Of a DNA stretch of 64,000 bases, positions 21,380 to 33,800 are shown in pieces. The notes below the pieces were generated by a model. It worked only from the letters and a program-made list of their open reading frames with translations, did not search any database and was not told the DNA's origin. Numbering within the stretch: position 1 is the stretch's first letter; each line of letters starts with the position of its first letter. The translations under genes and the position numbers were made by a program. This DNA comes from Posidonia oceanica. Its lineage: Eukaryota; Streptophyta; Magnoliopsida; Alismatales; Posidoniaceae. The stretch covers positions 84,899,501-84,963,500 of the forward strand of contig JAZBRS010000057.1 in NCBI GenBank assembly GCA_037176725.1. Reading direction: 5' to 3'.

Positions 21380-22137
21380 TCCTCAAAGTCGTCCTTTATC
21401 CTGAGTGGCTGGCAAACATTTTACCTGTGCCCAAGAAAGACGGCCACATCCGGATCTGCATCGACTATAGGGACCTGAACAACGCGAGTCCCAAGGACGA
21501 CTTTCCATTGCCTCACATTGACGTCCTAGTCGACAATACAGCGGGCCACAAAATGCTCTCCTTCATGGACGGCTTTTCTCGATATAATCAGATCAAAATG
21601 GCAGAAGAAGACATGGAAAAGACTTCATTCATCACCCCTTGGGGAGTCTTTTGCTACCAAGTCATGCCGTTCGGGCTGAAGAATGCTGGCGCAACCTATC
21701 AGAGGGCCATGACTGCACTGTTCCACGACCTCATGCACCAAGAAGTGGATGTCTATGTAGACGACATGATTGCTAAAACCAAAGAGCCTGAAGATCATCT
21801 TGCCTGTCTGAAGAAGCTCTTTACCCGTCTACAGAAGTACAAGCTGCGCCTGAACCCCAACAAGTGTGTATTCGGGGTGTCATTTGGCAAACTGCTGGGC
21901 TACATTGTTAGCCAAAGGGGGATTGAAGTGGACCTGATGAAGGCAAAAGCCATCGTGGATATGCCACCCCCTCGGACTGAAAAGGAGGTCAGAGGTCTGC
22001 TTGGGCATTTACAATACATCAGTCGCTTCATTGCACAGCTTACGCCCATCTGTGAACCTATATTCAAGCTCCTGAAGAAGAATGCGCAGATTCATTGGAG
22101 CGAGGAATGTCAGGCTGCATTTGGCAAGATCAAGTAG
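21380..22137 (+). other. Reverse transcriptase domain, element C
   Basis: Shows PVPKKDG, CIDYRDLN, FPLPHID, the first catalytic Asp in SFMDGFS, FCYQVMPFGLKNAGATYQR and catalytic YVDDM at 21754-21768. Followed by LNPNKC and LLGYIVSQRGIE. The part ends at a CAG to TAG stop (22135). Makes DNA from the element RNA, primed at 16089. Confidence 0.9.
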
Positions 22138-22140
22138 CTG

Positions 22141-22545
22141 TTGATTAAGCCCCCTATCTTGGTTCCCCCCACTCCAGGGAGACCCTTACTTCTCTACCTT
22201 TCTACGACGCAGCATTCCATGGGCGTTGTCCTAGGTCAACATGACGAATCTGGTAGAAAGGAGCGCGCCATCTACTACCTGAGCAAGAAGTTCAATGAAT
22301 GCGAAGCCAAGTACAGTACAATAGAGAAGACCTGCCTGTCCCTCGTCTGGGCTACATAGAAATTAAGGCACTACATGATGGCATACCCAATTCAGCTCAT
22401 ATGCCGGCATGATCCAATCAAGTTCCTCTTTCAAAAACCGGCCATGGTAGGCAGATGTGTTAAGTGGCAGGTGCTACTGTCTCAATACGACATCACCTTT
22501 GTCACGCAGAAGTCTATGAAGGGCCAAGTTATGGCAGACCATCTT
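22141..22545 (+). other. Degenerate first RNase H domain, element C
   Basis: Follows the RT as in all Ty3/gypsy elements: LLLYLSTTQHSMGVVLGQ, then AIYYLSKKF and EKTCLSLVWA. The usual first catalytic Asp (LyxDAS) is Ser here and in B, consistent with loss of activity in the Tat group after gain of a second RNase H. A TAG at 22357 interrupts it. Confidence 0.75.
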
Positions 22546-22654
22546 GCTGATCTCCAAATGCCTGAATATCAGCCACTCCAGATGCAGTTTCCAGATGAAG
22601 ACATTCTATTTGCAATGGAGGACTCTGAAGACAAAGACCCTGAAGATCAGGAGC

Positions 22655-23040
22655 AATGGCAGCTATACTTTGATGGTGCTGTAAACAAGAGAGGCCGAGG
22701 CATAGGCGCAGTGCTGACAACGCCTCAGGGACAGATGATCCCCTTCTCCAGGAAGCTGACCTTCAAATGCACCAATAACGAAGCAGGGTACGAGGCATGC
22801 ATCCTAGAACTGAATGTCGCCCTCGAGTATGAGGTGCAGAAGCTGCTGGTGCACGGCGATGCTATGCTGGTGATCTCTCAAGTCAATGGCGAGTGGAAAA
22901 CGAAAGATCCGAAGCTATTGCCATATTATGAACACCTGCTGAAGCTGATAGAACAATTTGCAAGCATCTGCTTCACATACATGAACCGAGCGAGGAACGC
23001 ATATGCTGATGCGTTAGCAACCCTGGCGTCCTGGCTCAGT
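22655..23040 (+). other. Second, archaeal-type RNase H domain, element C
   Basis: WQLYFDGAVNKRGRG carries the first catalytic Asp (22672-22674), HGDAML the third and NAYADALA the last. The Glu of the NNEAEYEA motif in B is Gly in C (AGYEA), so the C copy has lost a catalytic residue. This domain between RH and integrase is the hallmark of the Tat/Ogre lineage. Confidence 0.85.
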
Positions 23041-23259
23041 ATACCTGAAAACAGCACAGTGGATGTATCTGTTACTCGCATTGAGCAGCCTGCACACTGT
23101 ATGAGCATCAAAGAGGTAGATTCAACGATAGAGGAGCAGCCCTAGTACAAAGACATAAAAACTTTCCTGGAGTCTGGCAGTTTTCCACCCGGTACCTCAG
23201 CAGTGGATAAGAGAACTCTGACACGTCTGGCGTCAATGTATGTATTGGGGGCAGGACAG

Positions 23260-24384
23260 TTGTACAAAAGATCATATAATCAAATGCTCCTGCGCTGCCT
23301 GAACAAATCAGAGGCTGATGCATTGATGCTTCAAGCGCATGTGGGGACCTACAGCCCGCACATGAATGGCGTCCTCCTGGCCAAGAAGATAATGCTGCAA
23401 GGATACTATTGGCTAACTATGGAAGCAGACTGCTGCCGATTCGTGCACAGATGCCACAACTGCCAAGTGCATGGCAACTTTATTCGAGCGCCCCCTCAAG
23501 AACTGCATAGCATGTCGTCACCGTGGCCCTTCTCCACCTGGAGGATTGATGTCATTGGCGCCATCCACCCTCTAGCTTCTAATGGTCATCGTTACATTCT
23601 GGTAGCGATTAATTACTTCACCAAGTGGGTGGAAGCAACCTCCTACAAAACGGTGACTGCCGTGGCTACAGAAAAGTTCATCAGAAACAATATCATAGCC
23701 CGGTACAGGGTCCCACATGCAATTATATCTGACAATGGCACAAATTTCATTGCTAAGAGGATCGAAGACTATTTGTAGAGCTTCAGCATCAAACATCACA
23801 GATCCTCGCCTTACCAGCCACAGATGAACGGTGCAGTGGAGTCCGCCAACAAAAATCTGGTCAAAATCCTGAAGAAGATGGTAGAAACTCATAAAGACCG
23901 GCACGACAAGCTTCCTTACGCACTCTGGGCGTATAGGACATCTGTCCGCACTTCAACAGGCGCCACCCCATACTCTCTGGTGTATGGCATGGAGGTAGTG
24001 CTGCCCATCGAGGTAGAGATCCCCTCCCTACGGATCCTACGCGAAGCTGAGTTGGATGAAGCAGAATGGGTCGAAGACTGCTGCGTCCAACTGAATCTAA
24101 TTGACGAACATAGGCTGCAAGCTATGCATAATGCTCACTGCTATCAAAAGAGAATGGCCAGGTCTTACTTGAAGAAAGTTCAGCCAAGAGGCTTCCAGAC
24201 AGGGGACCTTGTTCTGCGTGCCATTCACTTGCCTAATGGTCGAGGGAAATTCTGACCTAACTGGCGTGGCCCCTTTGTGGTCAAGCATGTCTTTTCGGGC
24301 GGCGCTGTAACTCTTGAGGATATGGATCAGGTCGAGCAATTTGAGCCCGTCAACCTCTGCTACCTCAAGAAGTACTATCAGTAG
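23260..24384 (+). other. Integrase domain, element C
   Basis: An HHCC zinc-binding region (MLQAHVGTYSPHMNG and HRCHNCQVHG) is followed by the catalytic core: Asp in WRIDVIG (23548), Asp in ISDNGTNF (23731) and Glu in MNGAVESANKN (23839). The spacing is exactly D-x35-E. The C-terminal part has GDLVLR and NWRGPFVV. Stops at 23776 and 24253. Would insert the cDNA. Confidence 0.88.
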
Positions 24385-25941
24385 CTGAAGGCGGCCCTGT
24401 TGCAGATACTCTTCTCCCACCTACACACTTGCATTCTCACTTCTTACATTCCCATCCTACCTGCATCTGCTATCTTGTCTCTTACTTTTGTTCTTGAACA
24501 TCCGCTTATGCTTCCTCTATCCTACTCATGCATCATCTCTCTTTTCAAATCATCCTCGTCATCCTCTCAAAACATGCATCATCTCTCTTTTCAAATCATC
24601 ATCGTCATCCTCTCAAGACCTGCATCATCTTTTCTCAAATCCTCATCGTCATCCTCTTAAATCACGCATTGCATCTTTTGCCCGGTGATGAAAACCGGAA
24701 GTGCTTGCCTGCTCTGGAAAGAGTCTATCCTGCCTCACCCGGCACTACTTAGACACCTTAGCTACTAAGGGAGCCACCATCAATCAGGACAAGCGAACAG
24801 CCTAAACTTGTAAGGACATACACCTTTGAGGGAGAAAAAATGCTAGGATGTGAGTTTGAAAAAGGTGAGAATAGACAACTAGGCTTGGGCATGTCCAAGG
24901 AACAGAAGACGAAGACAGAAGCCAGCCCTAGAGATAGGGGTGTGCAGTCTAACCTTGCTCCTTCTACCCATCATATAGCAGACCCAAAGCCCACATCCAT
25001 TACAACCCAAACACCCTTCTTTTTTACCTCCAGAATGGGGATAGCAAAAGCCTGTGAAAAAAAGAGAAAAAGAAATCAAACAAGCAAACAAAAACAAAAA
25101 AAGAGAAGAGAAAAAGCAAGCAACGAAGCAAAAAAAAAAAAAGAAAAAAGAAAAGAAGAAAAAGAAAAGGGTTAGACAAGAATCAGCCTGAAAATACAAG
25201 CAAAATCATCCCCCTGTACCTTACAAGAAATCCAAGAGTGTAAGCCTAAAAGGGTCTACCACCTCCCTCTAAAAGCAAACAATTACCATCTCCTAGCTAG
25301 GGGCAGAGAAAGACTGCATACCCATGAGGGAGAAATAAAAAAGAGAGCAGAAAGAGTAGGTGTAGGTTCTGAGAGTTCGGCAAGTAGCCTGTCCTCACCA
25401 CATCATCACCTGTATACTGCCAACACCCATTCTGGAGTGCCACCAGCAAGCTAAGAGTCCAAGTAGGGCCCAGTGAGTCAGGGACCACTCCCTTCCTCTG
25501 CGGCAGGCACCAAAGCACTCCGTATGATGAGGGCACCCTAGCATACTAATCATCTCTTAAGCATACCAACCTGCATCACGCATACATGCATCTCCAATCA
25601 TCCCTTCCTTCTTATCAATCGTTCTGCTCTGCAACTCGCTTCGACTCTGAGACAGTACTCCTTGCCAAGAATGCGTTGACGTTGCTCGGGCTATGCTGGT
25701 CCAGATCTCCTACCAAGTCCTCACCCCGTGTCAACAAGACTGCTACAGAATTCTCCTGCCTATGTGTGCTTAGCTACTATGTTCTGATATTGACTGCTGA
25801 ATACTTATTGAACTGCTTTATCAGCCTCGGATTCTGCTTTCTGTTAGAGATTATATGCCTGTGTGATCTGACTATTTGCAACATTGATAACAGGTACCTT
25901 CAAGCTTTGCAGCATCTGCTTGTACCCCTGCGGCCTGTGCC
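24385..25941 (+). other. Region between pol and ORF2 in element C, non-coding
   Basis: No gene. Contains TCATCNTCGTCATCCTCTCAA repeats (24530-24660), a perfect inverted repeat CCGGT-GATGAAA-ACCGG at 24682-24698 (also in B at 39584-39600), an A-rich stretch (25040-25170), and an acceptor-like GATAACAG|GTACCTTC at 25893/25894 preceded by GATCTGACT. That acceptor is 48 nt before the ORF2 ATG and is conserved in B and D. Confidence 0.55.
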
Positions 25942-27144
25942 ATGGGATATCCAACTCTTGAAAACCCAGTGCACTGTTCTGAAGCCTTGCGGGGCTGGAT
26001 TGGTAAGCTTACTCAGGAAGACCGCAAGAAGCTGCGCCTCTAGGGCATACCCACAAAACTGCTGAAGGCGGCTGATGTCGAAGTAAGCCATCATCTTCTG
26101 TGTGCTGCCGCAAGATTCTAGAAGCCGGTGCACCATGTCTTCTGCTTCGGAAGGACTGAACTGACACCTACTCTGGAGGAGGTGTGCCGCATCTATGGCT
26201 TCTCCCGGCTGATGGGACCACCCATTTTCATGAGGCGCGACAAATACATAGCGGTCCTCTACAAGCTATCTGGGCTATGTACTGACAGGTGCCAGCAAAG
26301 ACTGATCTGCACCAGCGGCCCTGCGCCCATGCTGCGCTTGCACTACTTTGATGAAATCATAGACAAGCGTCCTGAACTCGGAGATGACCTGTGACTTCGG
26401 GAATTTGTCACCTGATTTCTGGGAGAGCTGATCTTCACCCACGGTCGGATGACAGTCGCGATAGAAATTACTGAAATCGCACTTGCTGTGGTGACTAGGC
26501 AGATTGACCTGGCACCAGTCGTCTTGACTGAAACTTACTGCAGACTGGACCGCATCTCCCACTGCTGCCGCCACTTCCACGGCTGCGGAGTGCTAGTACA
26601 GATCTGGCTGGCTGCGCACCTTGATCTGAACTTGCTGCGCCCCTGGGGCCACATCATTGAAACATACTACAACAGCGGCCACGCCAGGACAATCAAAAAG
26701 GACCCCAAAGAATACAGGAAGCTATTTGAGCTGACGGACAACACCGTCACCTGGCACATCATCCCGTCTACGGTCGAGCCTTTCACCATCTTCTTCGATA
26801 CCCGCGATGCGCGACTCGTGGTGCTGCCTGGATTCACCGGAGGCGTGGAGTATCACCCCATCCGGGTCATGCAGCAGTTCGGCCTCCAGCAGGGTGCTTT
26901 CATAGACAGCACAGCCCCAAGGCTCCTTCAAGCATATCCTAATGGAACAACATCTGCAACAACGAAGCTGGCTGACCACATACAGCATGGAGTGCGGTCT
27001 ATTGACCTGGCATCTGCACGAGGCTCGGGATGTACTCCCGAATATCTGACGGAAGTACAAGCTTTCTGGCCTATCAGTGAGATACCTCCTGGCGCTCCGT
27101 AGTTCCCTGATTCCGGAAGGGCAAAGAAAGCCCAGACCGACTAG
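25942..27144 (+). pseudogene. ORF2 of element C: DUF7745/plant-mobile-domain-like protein
   Basis: A 1203-bp frame (400 codons plus stop), identical in length to B, from ATG 25942 (MGYPTLENP) to TAG 27142. Motifs: LRGWIGKLTQEDRKKLRL, FGRTELTPTLEEV (about residues 75-87), MGPPIFMRRDKY, IALAVVTRQIDLAPVVL, ITWRI-like VTWHIIPS, and LPGFTGGVEYHPIRVMQQFG. The TPTLEE motif and the late YHPIRVMRQFG motif recall the DUF7745 family, related to plant mobile domains, which is common in plant retroelement proteins; this is recalled and not searched. No signal peptide or membrane segment is evident, so it is not an envelope protein. Stops: 26041, 26119, 26392 (all TGG in B), 26413 (CGC in B) and 27100. Role unknown. 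Confidence 0.65.
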
Positions 27145-28054
27145 AGCGTCCACTATAGCTGCCAGCTTATCTTCTGCTGTAAACTTTTGGCCTGTCACAG
27201 GCATGTAATCAAGTTCAATCAATACAAAGGCATTCTGAGCCACCTGTTTGCATTTCAAATTTGCTTCAAGTGCATGCATCATCATATCAATCATATCTGC
27301 AGGGCCCCTGGCCAGACTTGCTACCAAACACCGTAGGAAAGTCCTCACCAATCAACCTAACTGCTGACCCATGACATCTGAACAGGCAAGCTGCTGGGCA
27401 CTGTCATCTGGATCTTCATCAACGGGCTGGCACCCCCAACTGCCCGGCAATAGGTCCGTCAACCTGTCATCCCGGGCTGGCACCCCCAACTGCCCAGCGA
27501 TAGGCCCGTCAACTTGTCATCATCTTTGGGCTGGACCCCAAACCACTCGTCTGGCAAATACGATAGTTTTTGTCTTCATCCTCTGCTTTCGATGCCAAGG
27601 ACGCGTTGGCCAACCCCTGGTATCATCCTGATACCAAGGGCATCTTTTAATCGCCCCTTGGTATCACTCTCCCTCTCTTTCCCCCATGATATTCTTGGTA
27701 TCATGGGATGATTCGCCCTCACGAAATCCATTCATTTGCCAGCCGATAAGTCCGATATCATATCATCTCTCTCCTTTTGCCGGCCGATAAGTCCGATATC
27801 TTATCATCTCTTTCCCTTTGCCGGCTGATAAGTCCGATATCTTATTATTCCTTCATCCCCTCTTTGCCGGCTGATAAGTCCGATATCTTATCATTCTATT
27901 CTTTTATTCATTTGCCTGCCGATAAGTCCGATATCTTATCATCTCTTTCCCTTTGCCAGCCGATAAACCCGATATCTTATCATTCCTTCATCCCCTCTTT
28001 GCCGGCCAATAAGTCCGATATCTTATCATTCTATTCTTTTATTCATTTGCCAGC
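27145..28054 (+). repeat. 3' region of element C, left of the B insertion
   Basis: Non-coding. Two copies of a ~54-bp unit (GGCTGGCACCCCCAACTGCC, 27425-27545), a stem-loop TGGTATCA-TCC-TGATACCA (27617-27635), then an array of CCGATAAGTCCGATATCTTATC units (27735-28054). Each array unit holds GATAAG-N8-CTTATC. The array is cut by element B and resumes at 56031. Confidence 0.75.
28050..28054 (+). other. Target-site duplication of element B, left copy
   Basis: CCAGC lies next to the B terminus and recurs at 56031-56035. Joining the flanks restores TTTGCCAGCCGATAAG, a normal unit of the C array, which shows that B inserted into it. Confidence 0.95.
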
Positions 28055-28739
28055 TGTAGTAATCCCAATCAGAATCAGGCTTACTATTAGCGGCGATGTC
28101 CGAAGAGGAGGGCTCAACTCGAAAACACTTAAAATAGAGGGAAAAAGAGGAAGATAAGACAAATCAGAGTCGCCACCATGTCTATTATCGGGAGATAAGG
28201 AAAACCGGGGAAATGCGTGAATTAACACGCAAAACCAAGTAAGAAATGCAAAGCAAAGCAATGCAAAAGAAGACAAATGCAAATACATGCAAATGAGATG
28301 ACTCATGCCTAGGATGAGGGCAATATGGTCATTGCGGGCCAAAAGACTGGGCAAGGACTCCTGTTACGTGTGGGGAAGGTGTTAGGCACCCCCGACATGC
28401 CCGAGAATCGGTCTTTCTAGGCTTACGCTCGCATATGCAGGGAAATGCAGGTTTGAATGCCTAAATGCCAATGAATGCCTGAATGAATGCTCATAGGTGT
28501 GCTCTAAGTGGTGGGATGCAATGCAGGAAAGTAAACGTGCAGTCTAAGTGCTCAGCAGTGCTGTCTGTGTTCCGAACCGGGTGAAACCTGGCTCGTGAGA
28601 ACTCCAGGCAGTAAGCATCATTGCCCTATATGCAAATGCAAGCGAAAAAGCAAAACAACGGTAAAACCATGCAGATGCAAGTGACATGCAAGAGAAAACG
28701 ACGTAAAGCACGCGAAATAATGCAAGAAATGAGAACGAC

Positions 28740-29370
28740 ACATGAAACGGGGCAAGAAAACAAGGCCGACACGCAAAACGAAGTGAGAAAACGAAGCGGG
28801 CACGCAAAACGGTGCAAAAGACAACAGCGGGCACGTAAAACAGCGCAAAAGACAAGGCAGGCACGCAAAACGGTGCCAAAAGCAAGGCGAGCGTGCAAAA
28901 TGGCGCAAAAGACAAAGCAGGCACACAGAACGGTGCCAAAACGAAGCGGGCGCGCAAAACGGCGCAAAAGACAAAGCAGGCACGCAAAACGGTGCCAAAA
29001 GCAAGGCGAGCGCGTAAAACGGTGCAAAAGACAAAGCGAGCACACAAAACGGTGCCAAAACGAAGTGGGCGCGCAAAGCGATGCCAAAAGCGAAGCGAGC
29101 ACGCAAAACGGTGCCGAAAGCGAAGTGGGCACGCAAAACGGTGCCAAAAACAAAGTGGGCACGCAAAACAGTGCCAAAAGACACAGCGGGCACGCAAAAC
29201 AGTGCCAAAAACAGAGCGGGCACGCAAAATGGTGCCAAAAGCGAAGCGGGCACGTAAAATGGTGCCGAAAGCGAAGCGGGCACGCAAAACGGTGCCAAAA
29301 ACAAAGTGGGCACTCAAAACGTTGCCAAAAGACGAAGCGGGCACGCAAAACGGTGCCAAAAGACGGAATA
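28740..29370 (-). repeat. 31-bp GGCAC...GTGCC array, B 3' LTR
   Basis: About 20 copies of a ~31-bp unit, on the + strand GCGGGCACGCAAAACGGTGCC. The arms GGCAC and GTGCC enclose eight bases. Reading frames of 170 to 320 codons, Lys/Arg-rich on + and Cys/Phe-rich on minus, run through the array in several frames, which betrays their repeat origin. Confidence 0.85.
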
Positions 29371-30139
29371 AAACCTCAGCAAAACCATGCAGATGCAAAT
29401 GCAAAGAAAGAGGACAAGAGAAGTGAAAGGAGAGGCAAACAGTGTGTGTATGAGAACAGACACTGTTTAAGGGCCACGCAGAGTAGGTGTGAAGACCTAC
29501 AAAGGGGAAAATAAGCAAGTGGAGGGATTACCACCGCTTTGTGACTGTTTTCCACTAAACCACTCCACGATGTGTCTCGCACGCTGCCCAAAGCTCGCGG
29601 TGCGATCGGATCGTGGAAAAGGTGGAAGAAAGTCGCAATAAGTGGTGAATCTAGGGGAAACACAACACAAAACGCTTGGGAATACGCGAAAGGAGGAGCA
29701 GAATTGATAGATGAGAAGAGGAAGTCCTATTCTACATGATCGAGGAAACAAAAAGCAAAAACGATGCGTGCAATGCAAATGGTATGCAAATGAATGCTGT
29801 GCAGGGGTTCAGGAGGACGTACCTGGGAAATCTGGAACCTGATATGAAATCTGCTTAGTCCATGCTGAAGAGCGCTCCGCCGGGGTCGTCTGGGTAGCTT
29901 GTTTGAGAAGATCCAACGGTCGGATTAGAAAATATCGCAGCTTCAAGGCAGAGGGGCCAGAATAGGGGAGAAGAACAGATTTAGGTGTACAGGAGGTCCT
30001 AGGGGTGTGCAAACAGGTCCTCCCATGTGAATGGGAGCTAATAAAGCTTTGAGTGTGTGCAAAGGATGCAAAAAGCTAGAAGGCATGAGTGCAAATGCAT
30101 GCAGGAAGCAAGAAAGGCTTAAGGGGGATTTTCAAAAAA

Positions 30140-30830
30140 ATTGGGGGTTCAAATGCAATTTTGAAAGGATGGGAGTCTAAATGCAAAGATTTTGAAGGGT
30201 TTGGGGCTTTCATGCAAGGATTTTGAAAAAAGGAGGGTCTGCATGCATTTTTGCAAAAGACAGGGTTTAAAATGCAATTTTTCAAGATGGGTATGCATCA
30301 GGACAAGTTTTTGAAAACATGTGGCAGATTAAGATGCAATTTTGAAATCTTTAGGGTCTAAAATGCAATTTTTCCAGAAAAACAGGGTCCTGAGTAGTCT
30401 GGAATGCAAATGGGGGACTTACATGCAATTTTCCAAACATGTGGGGCTAAAAATGCAATTTTATAAGCAAAATGTGCATCTAAGTGATTTTTATAAGCAT
30501 GCAGAGGACCTATGTGCAATTTTCAAATCATGCAGGGTCAAAAATGCAATTTTATAAGCAAAATATGCATTAAAGGGGCAGACAGAGGACTGGCATGCAA
30601 TTTTCAAAATATGCAAGGTCAAAAATGCAATTTTATAAGCTAAATATGCATTAAAAAGACTACTGTGCATTAGAAGAGGATCTACATGCAAAAATCTGAA
30701 AACAGAGGGGGAGAAATGCAATGCAACAAGTAAAAATGAAAAATAAAACCTAAGTTCTACAGGACAGAGGACCAGAAGGCAAATACAGAAAGCAGAGAGG
30801 ACCCAGAATGCAATTTTATATGGCAAAATT
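30140..30830 (-). repeat. AAAATTGCATTTT array, B 3' LTR
   Basis: On the + strand the words AAATGCAATTTTATAAGC and GGTCTAAAATGCAATTT recur at 30 to 90-bp intervals. A block of about 100 bp near 30560-30660 is absent from the B 5' LTR, so the array changed length after insertion. Confidence 0.75.
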
Positions 30831-33800
30831 CATGCATTAAATCTAATTAAACTACTGCAGGACTTAAGTGCAAAAATCAAAAGCAGGAGGGCCAAAGTCT
30901 AACTTATTACTGAAGGAAAGCACAGTAAATGGATCAGCATGCAAATAAGGAAAACCACAAACATTTCATGCAATTTTATATAGTTTCAGTTCAGAAATCA
31001 GCAGATTAAATCAAATAAAGGACTGGAATGCAAAATAACAAGAACTCAGACCAGAAATGCAATATTTAACAAAAAAACTTAGATAAGAGAAAAAATAAAT
31101 GAACAGTGCAAAGGCCGGCGGCCATGGACACTGTAGCAGCAAGCTGCCAGCGTCCATGAACGCTGGCACAGGGATGTTGGGGCTGCGCAGACTGGCGGGG
31201 AAGCGTCTCCAGGTCCTGACGGAGGTCGGACGACGTTCGACGGAGCTTGACGCGGGCTGGAGCGAGCCGGAGAAGCCACCGGAGGTCTGCAGAGTTTCAG
31301 AAGCGCGCTCCGGGCGATCGACGCGGCGATCTGAAGGCAGGAGCATGCTCCTGAGGCTCGTGCGGACCTGAGGCGACTGCTGGACCAGCGTTCTGCTGAC
31401 CGAAGCGGCGGGACGCTCGGAGATGCTCGCCGGAGAAGACGACTCTGACCGGCGTTGACTCGGCGCAGGAGCGAAGAGAAACCTACTCTAAGGGGCGGAA
31501 AAGCAAGAAGGAAGGAAGATTATGCTAAAGGGATAAGAGTTTACCTATTTCCGTGGCTGGGAAGTCCTCCCAACGCAGGCGGTTTCAGAGGTCGTCGGTG
31601 GAGCTCGTCCGGTGAGAGGAGGGGGCGTCGATGGCTCGGGAAGATTGGAATCGCCTCAGAGCGACCCTCCAGAGCTTCCTGGATGCTTGGACGAGAGCTG
31701 CAAAGATCGGCGGAAGATCCGGCTGATTTTGGGTTCACAGAGGCAGCCGGAGACCGAGGGGGTGTCCGCTGCTCCTCAGGCCGGATAGGATCTTCTGGAA
31801 GATTGCTGGAGGTCTGGTGAAGGTTTCTGGGCAGTCGAATTGGGTCGCGGTGGGCTGTGGGTGGAGTTTGCAGGGCAGTCGGTTTTCTGGTCAAAGAGAG
31901 AGGTAACTGTTTGTGGTGGAGGGTTCGGCCGGTGATGGGTTGTTGGGCTGAAGGTTGGGTGGCTTGGAGAGGTGGAGTTCAGGCGAGTGACTGGGGAAGG
32001 TTTGGGACGGAGTGGAGGTCTGTGGTGGTGGCAATTTCAGGAGAGGTGGGAGTTGGTTTCTGCGGTGGAATTCAGGTGAACTGGGGGTGGTTCTGAGGTG
32101 GAAAGGCCGGGAAAGGGAGGGGGAAAGGTACTGATGTGCTGGGTGAAAACGGGGGATGGGAATGCAAGGAAAGAATGGCTGGAACGGGCTTGGTTTCAGG
32201 GAGAAAAAGAAGGGGAAGTGCTGCTGAAAATCAGAGGGAGAAGAAGGAGTTTGCTGGGGAATTCTCTCTGGATTTCAGCTCTCTCTCTCGGATGGCAAAA
32301 GGCATTGGAGGAGGGGCTGAAGGGCTGGCTTTATCTGCTGCTCTCTGGCTTGCTCGCGCGCTCTGGGATTCAAATTCCACAGGCGCTGTCCACTGCAACT
32401 GAGGGAGACAGGCGGCCGGCGAGACGACAGGCAGTTAATGCCTCTTGGAAAAGGTGCTGAGAGAAGAGGGAGGAGCGGCGAGCTGTTGCTGATCTGACGG
32501 AGAGGGAAGGCTTGAAATTTGAAAGGAGGAGGGAGCGCTGTGCAGCTCGCGGAAGGAGAAGGAAAAATGCAGAGGAAGAAGAAGGAAGAGGAAGAAGGAG
32601 GGAGGCGGGCCGGGCCGCAAACTGGGAAAAAAAAAGAAAGAAAGAAAAGAAGGATAGGGTGGACGGGCTGGATTGGGCCCAGTAGGGAAAAGGGGAAGGG
32701 AAAAAAAGATAGGAAGAAAAAGAGAAATGGAAAGGAAAGAGAGGAGAAAATAAATTAGGTAAAAATAAAATAAAAATAAGTAAAAATATTAGAATGATTG
32801 TGTTGTAAGTTAGGGTCTTGATTAAATTTTTAATGACTGTTTTTAGTCGATTAATTCTGGTTTTAGAGGGGTTTTGGGTTTGATTAGGGTTTTAAGGGTT
32901 TTCTTTGTTTTTAATTTGTTTTCCATTTTGATTAAGTGTTTGTTAAGCCTTTTAAGTTATTTTTTAATTATGCTTTTCTTGTTAAGTACTTGGGATGTTA
33001 ATTAGGATTTTTTAAGATTTATTTTTAGATTAATTAGAGTGAGTTTTGGGCTTTTGATTTTAGTCTTTTTAGGATTCTTCTTAAGTCCTTTTTTTTTTTG
33101 AATTACACTTTTGATTTTTTGTTTGTTAAGTTCTCTTGATGTTTTTTAGTTAGGTTTCTCTTGTTTGATTAAGTGTCTTTAAATCTTTTTAATTTGTTTC
33201 TCATTTTCTTTTTAATTAAGTTCTTAAGTTGTCCTTCTTAGGTTTGTTAAGTTAAGCTTTCCATTAATTATTTGTCTTAGTGTTTTTAATTGTTTTACTT
33301 CTTCTTAGGGTTTGTTTTTAGATCATTTTGATAGGATTTTCACTTTTGGTTGGTTTTGATTATATTTTAGTTTTTTCCTTGATTTTACAGCATTTCCTTT
33401 TGGTTTGTTTTACATTTTTTAGCTTGCCTCCTTGGTTTTCCATTTTAGCTAAATTTAGTTGGGTTTAGGTTTTTAATTGTTTGTTTAATGTTTTTAATTA
33501 TTTTTCTTAGGGTTCTAGTTTGCTTCCCTTTTGTTTTAGAGTTTTAGAGATTTTTTAAGGGTTTTTTATGGATTTTAGCAAATGAAAGAAAAAGGAAAAG
33601 AGAAGGAAGAAGAAAAGTAAAAAAAGGAAGAATAAAGGGGAAAGAGATGAGTTGGAGGAGAATAATTTTTTAAAAGTCAGGGAAAATGTTAAAAATAAGG
33701 TAAAAATAGAAATAAGATAGAGAAGAGATAGAAGCACAAAGGGGGCCCACAGCCAGGCAAGAAAAAGAGAGAGAAGGGGATGAAAAGAGGGAGGATAATC

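Larger units (their letters stand above)
20002..24384 (+). pseudogene. Pol ORF of element C (RT, RNase H, second RNase H, integrase)
   Basis: ATG at 20002 lies in CCCCATGGCG, 18 nt after the stop at 19981, the same spacing as in B. The frame is unshifted over 1461 codons to TAG at 24382-24384 after KKYYQ. Order: acidic Ser/Ala-rich linker (to about 21,030), RT, degenerate RNase H, archaeal-type RNase H, integrase. In-frame stops at 20464, 20905, 22135, 22357, 23143, 23776 and 24253 are CAR, TGG or CGA in B. There is no frameshift, so decay is by point mutation. The linker, about 340 residues with repeated AESV/AVSS-like words and a YYVDSPSDEEEG motif, has no known function. Confidence 0.85.

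Noticed and set aside
25942..27144. ORF2 as an envelope gene, because of its position after integrase
   Set aside because: No signal peptide, membrane anchor or furin-like site is seen; motifs point to a DUF7745-like protein.
28621..29514. 297-codon Lys/Arg-rich ORF and overlapping long ORFs on the other strand
   Set aside because: They follow the 31-bp array in several frames on both strands; composition is dictated by the repeat and the frames differ between the B LTRs.
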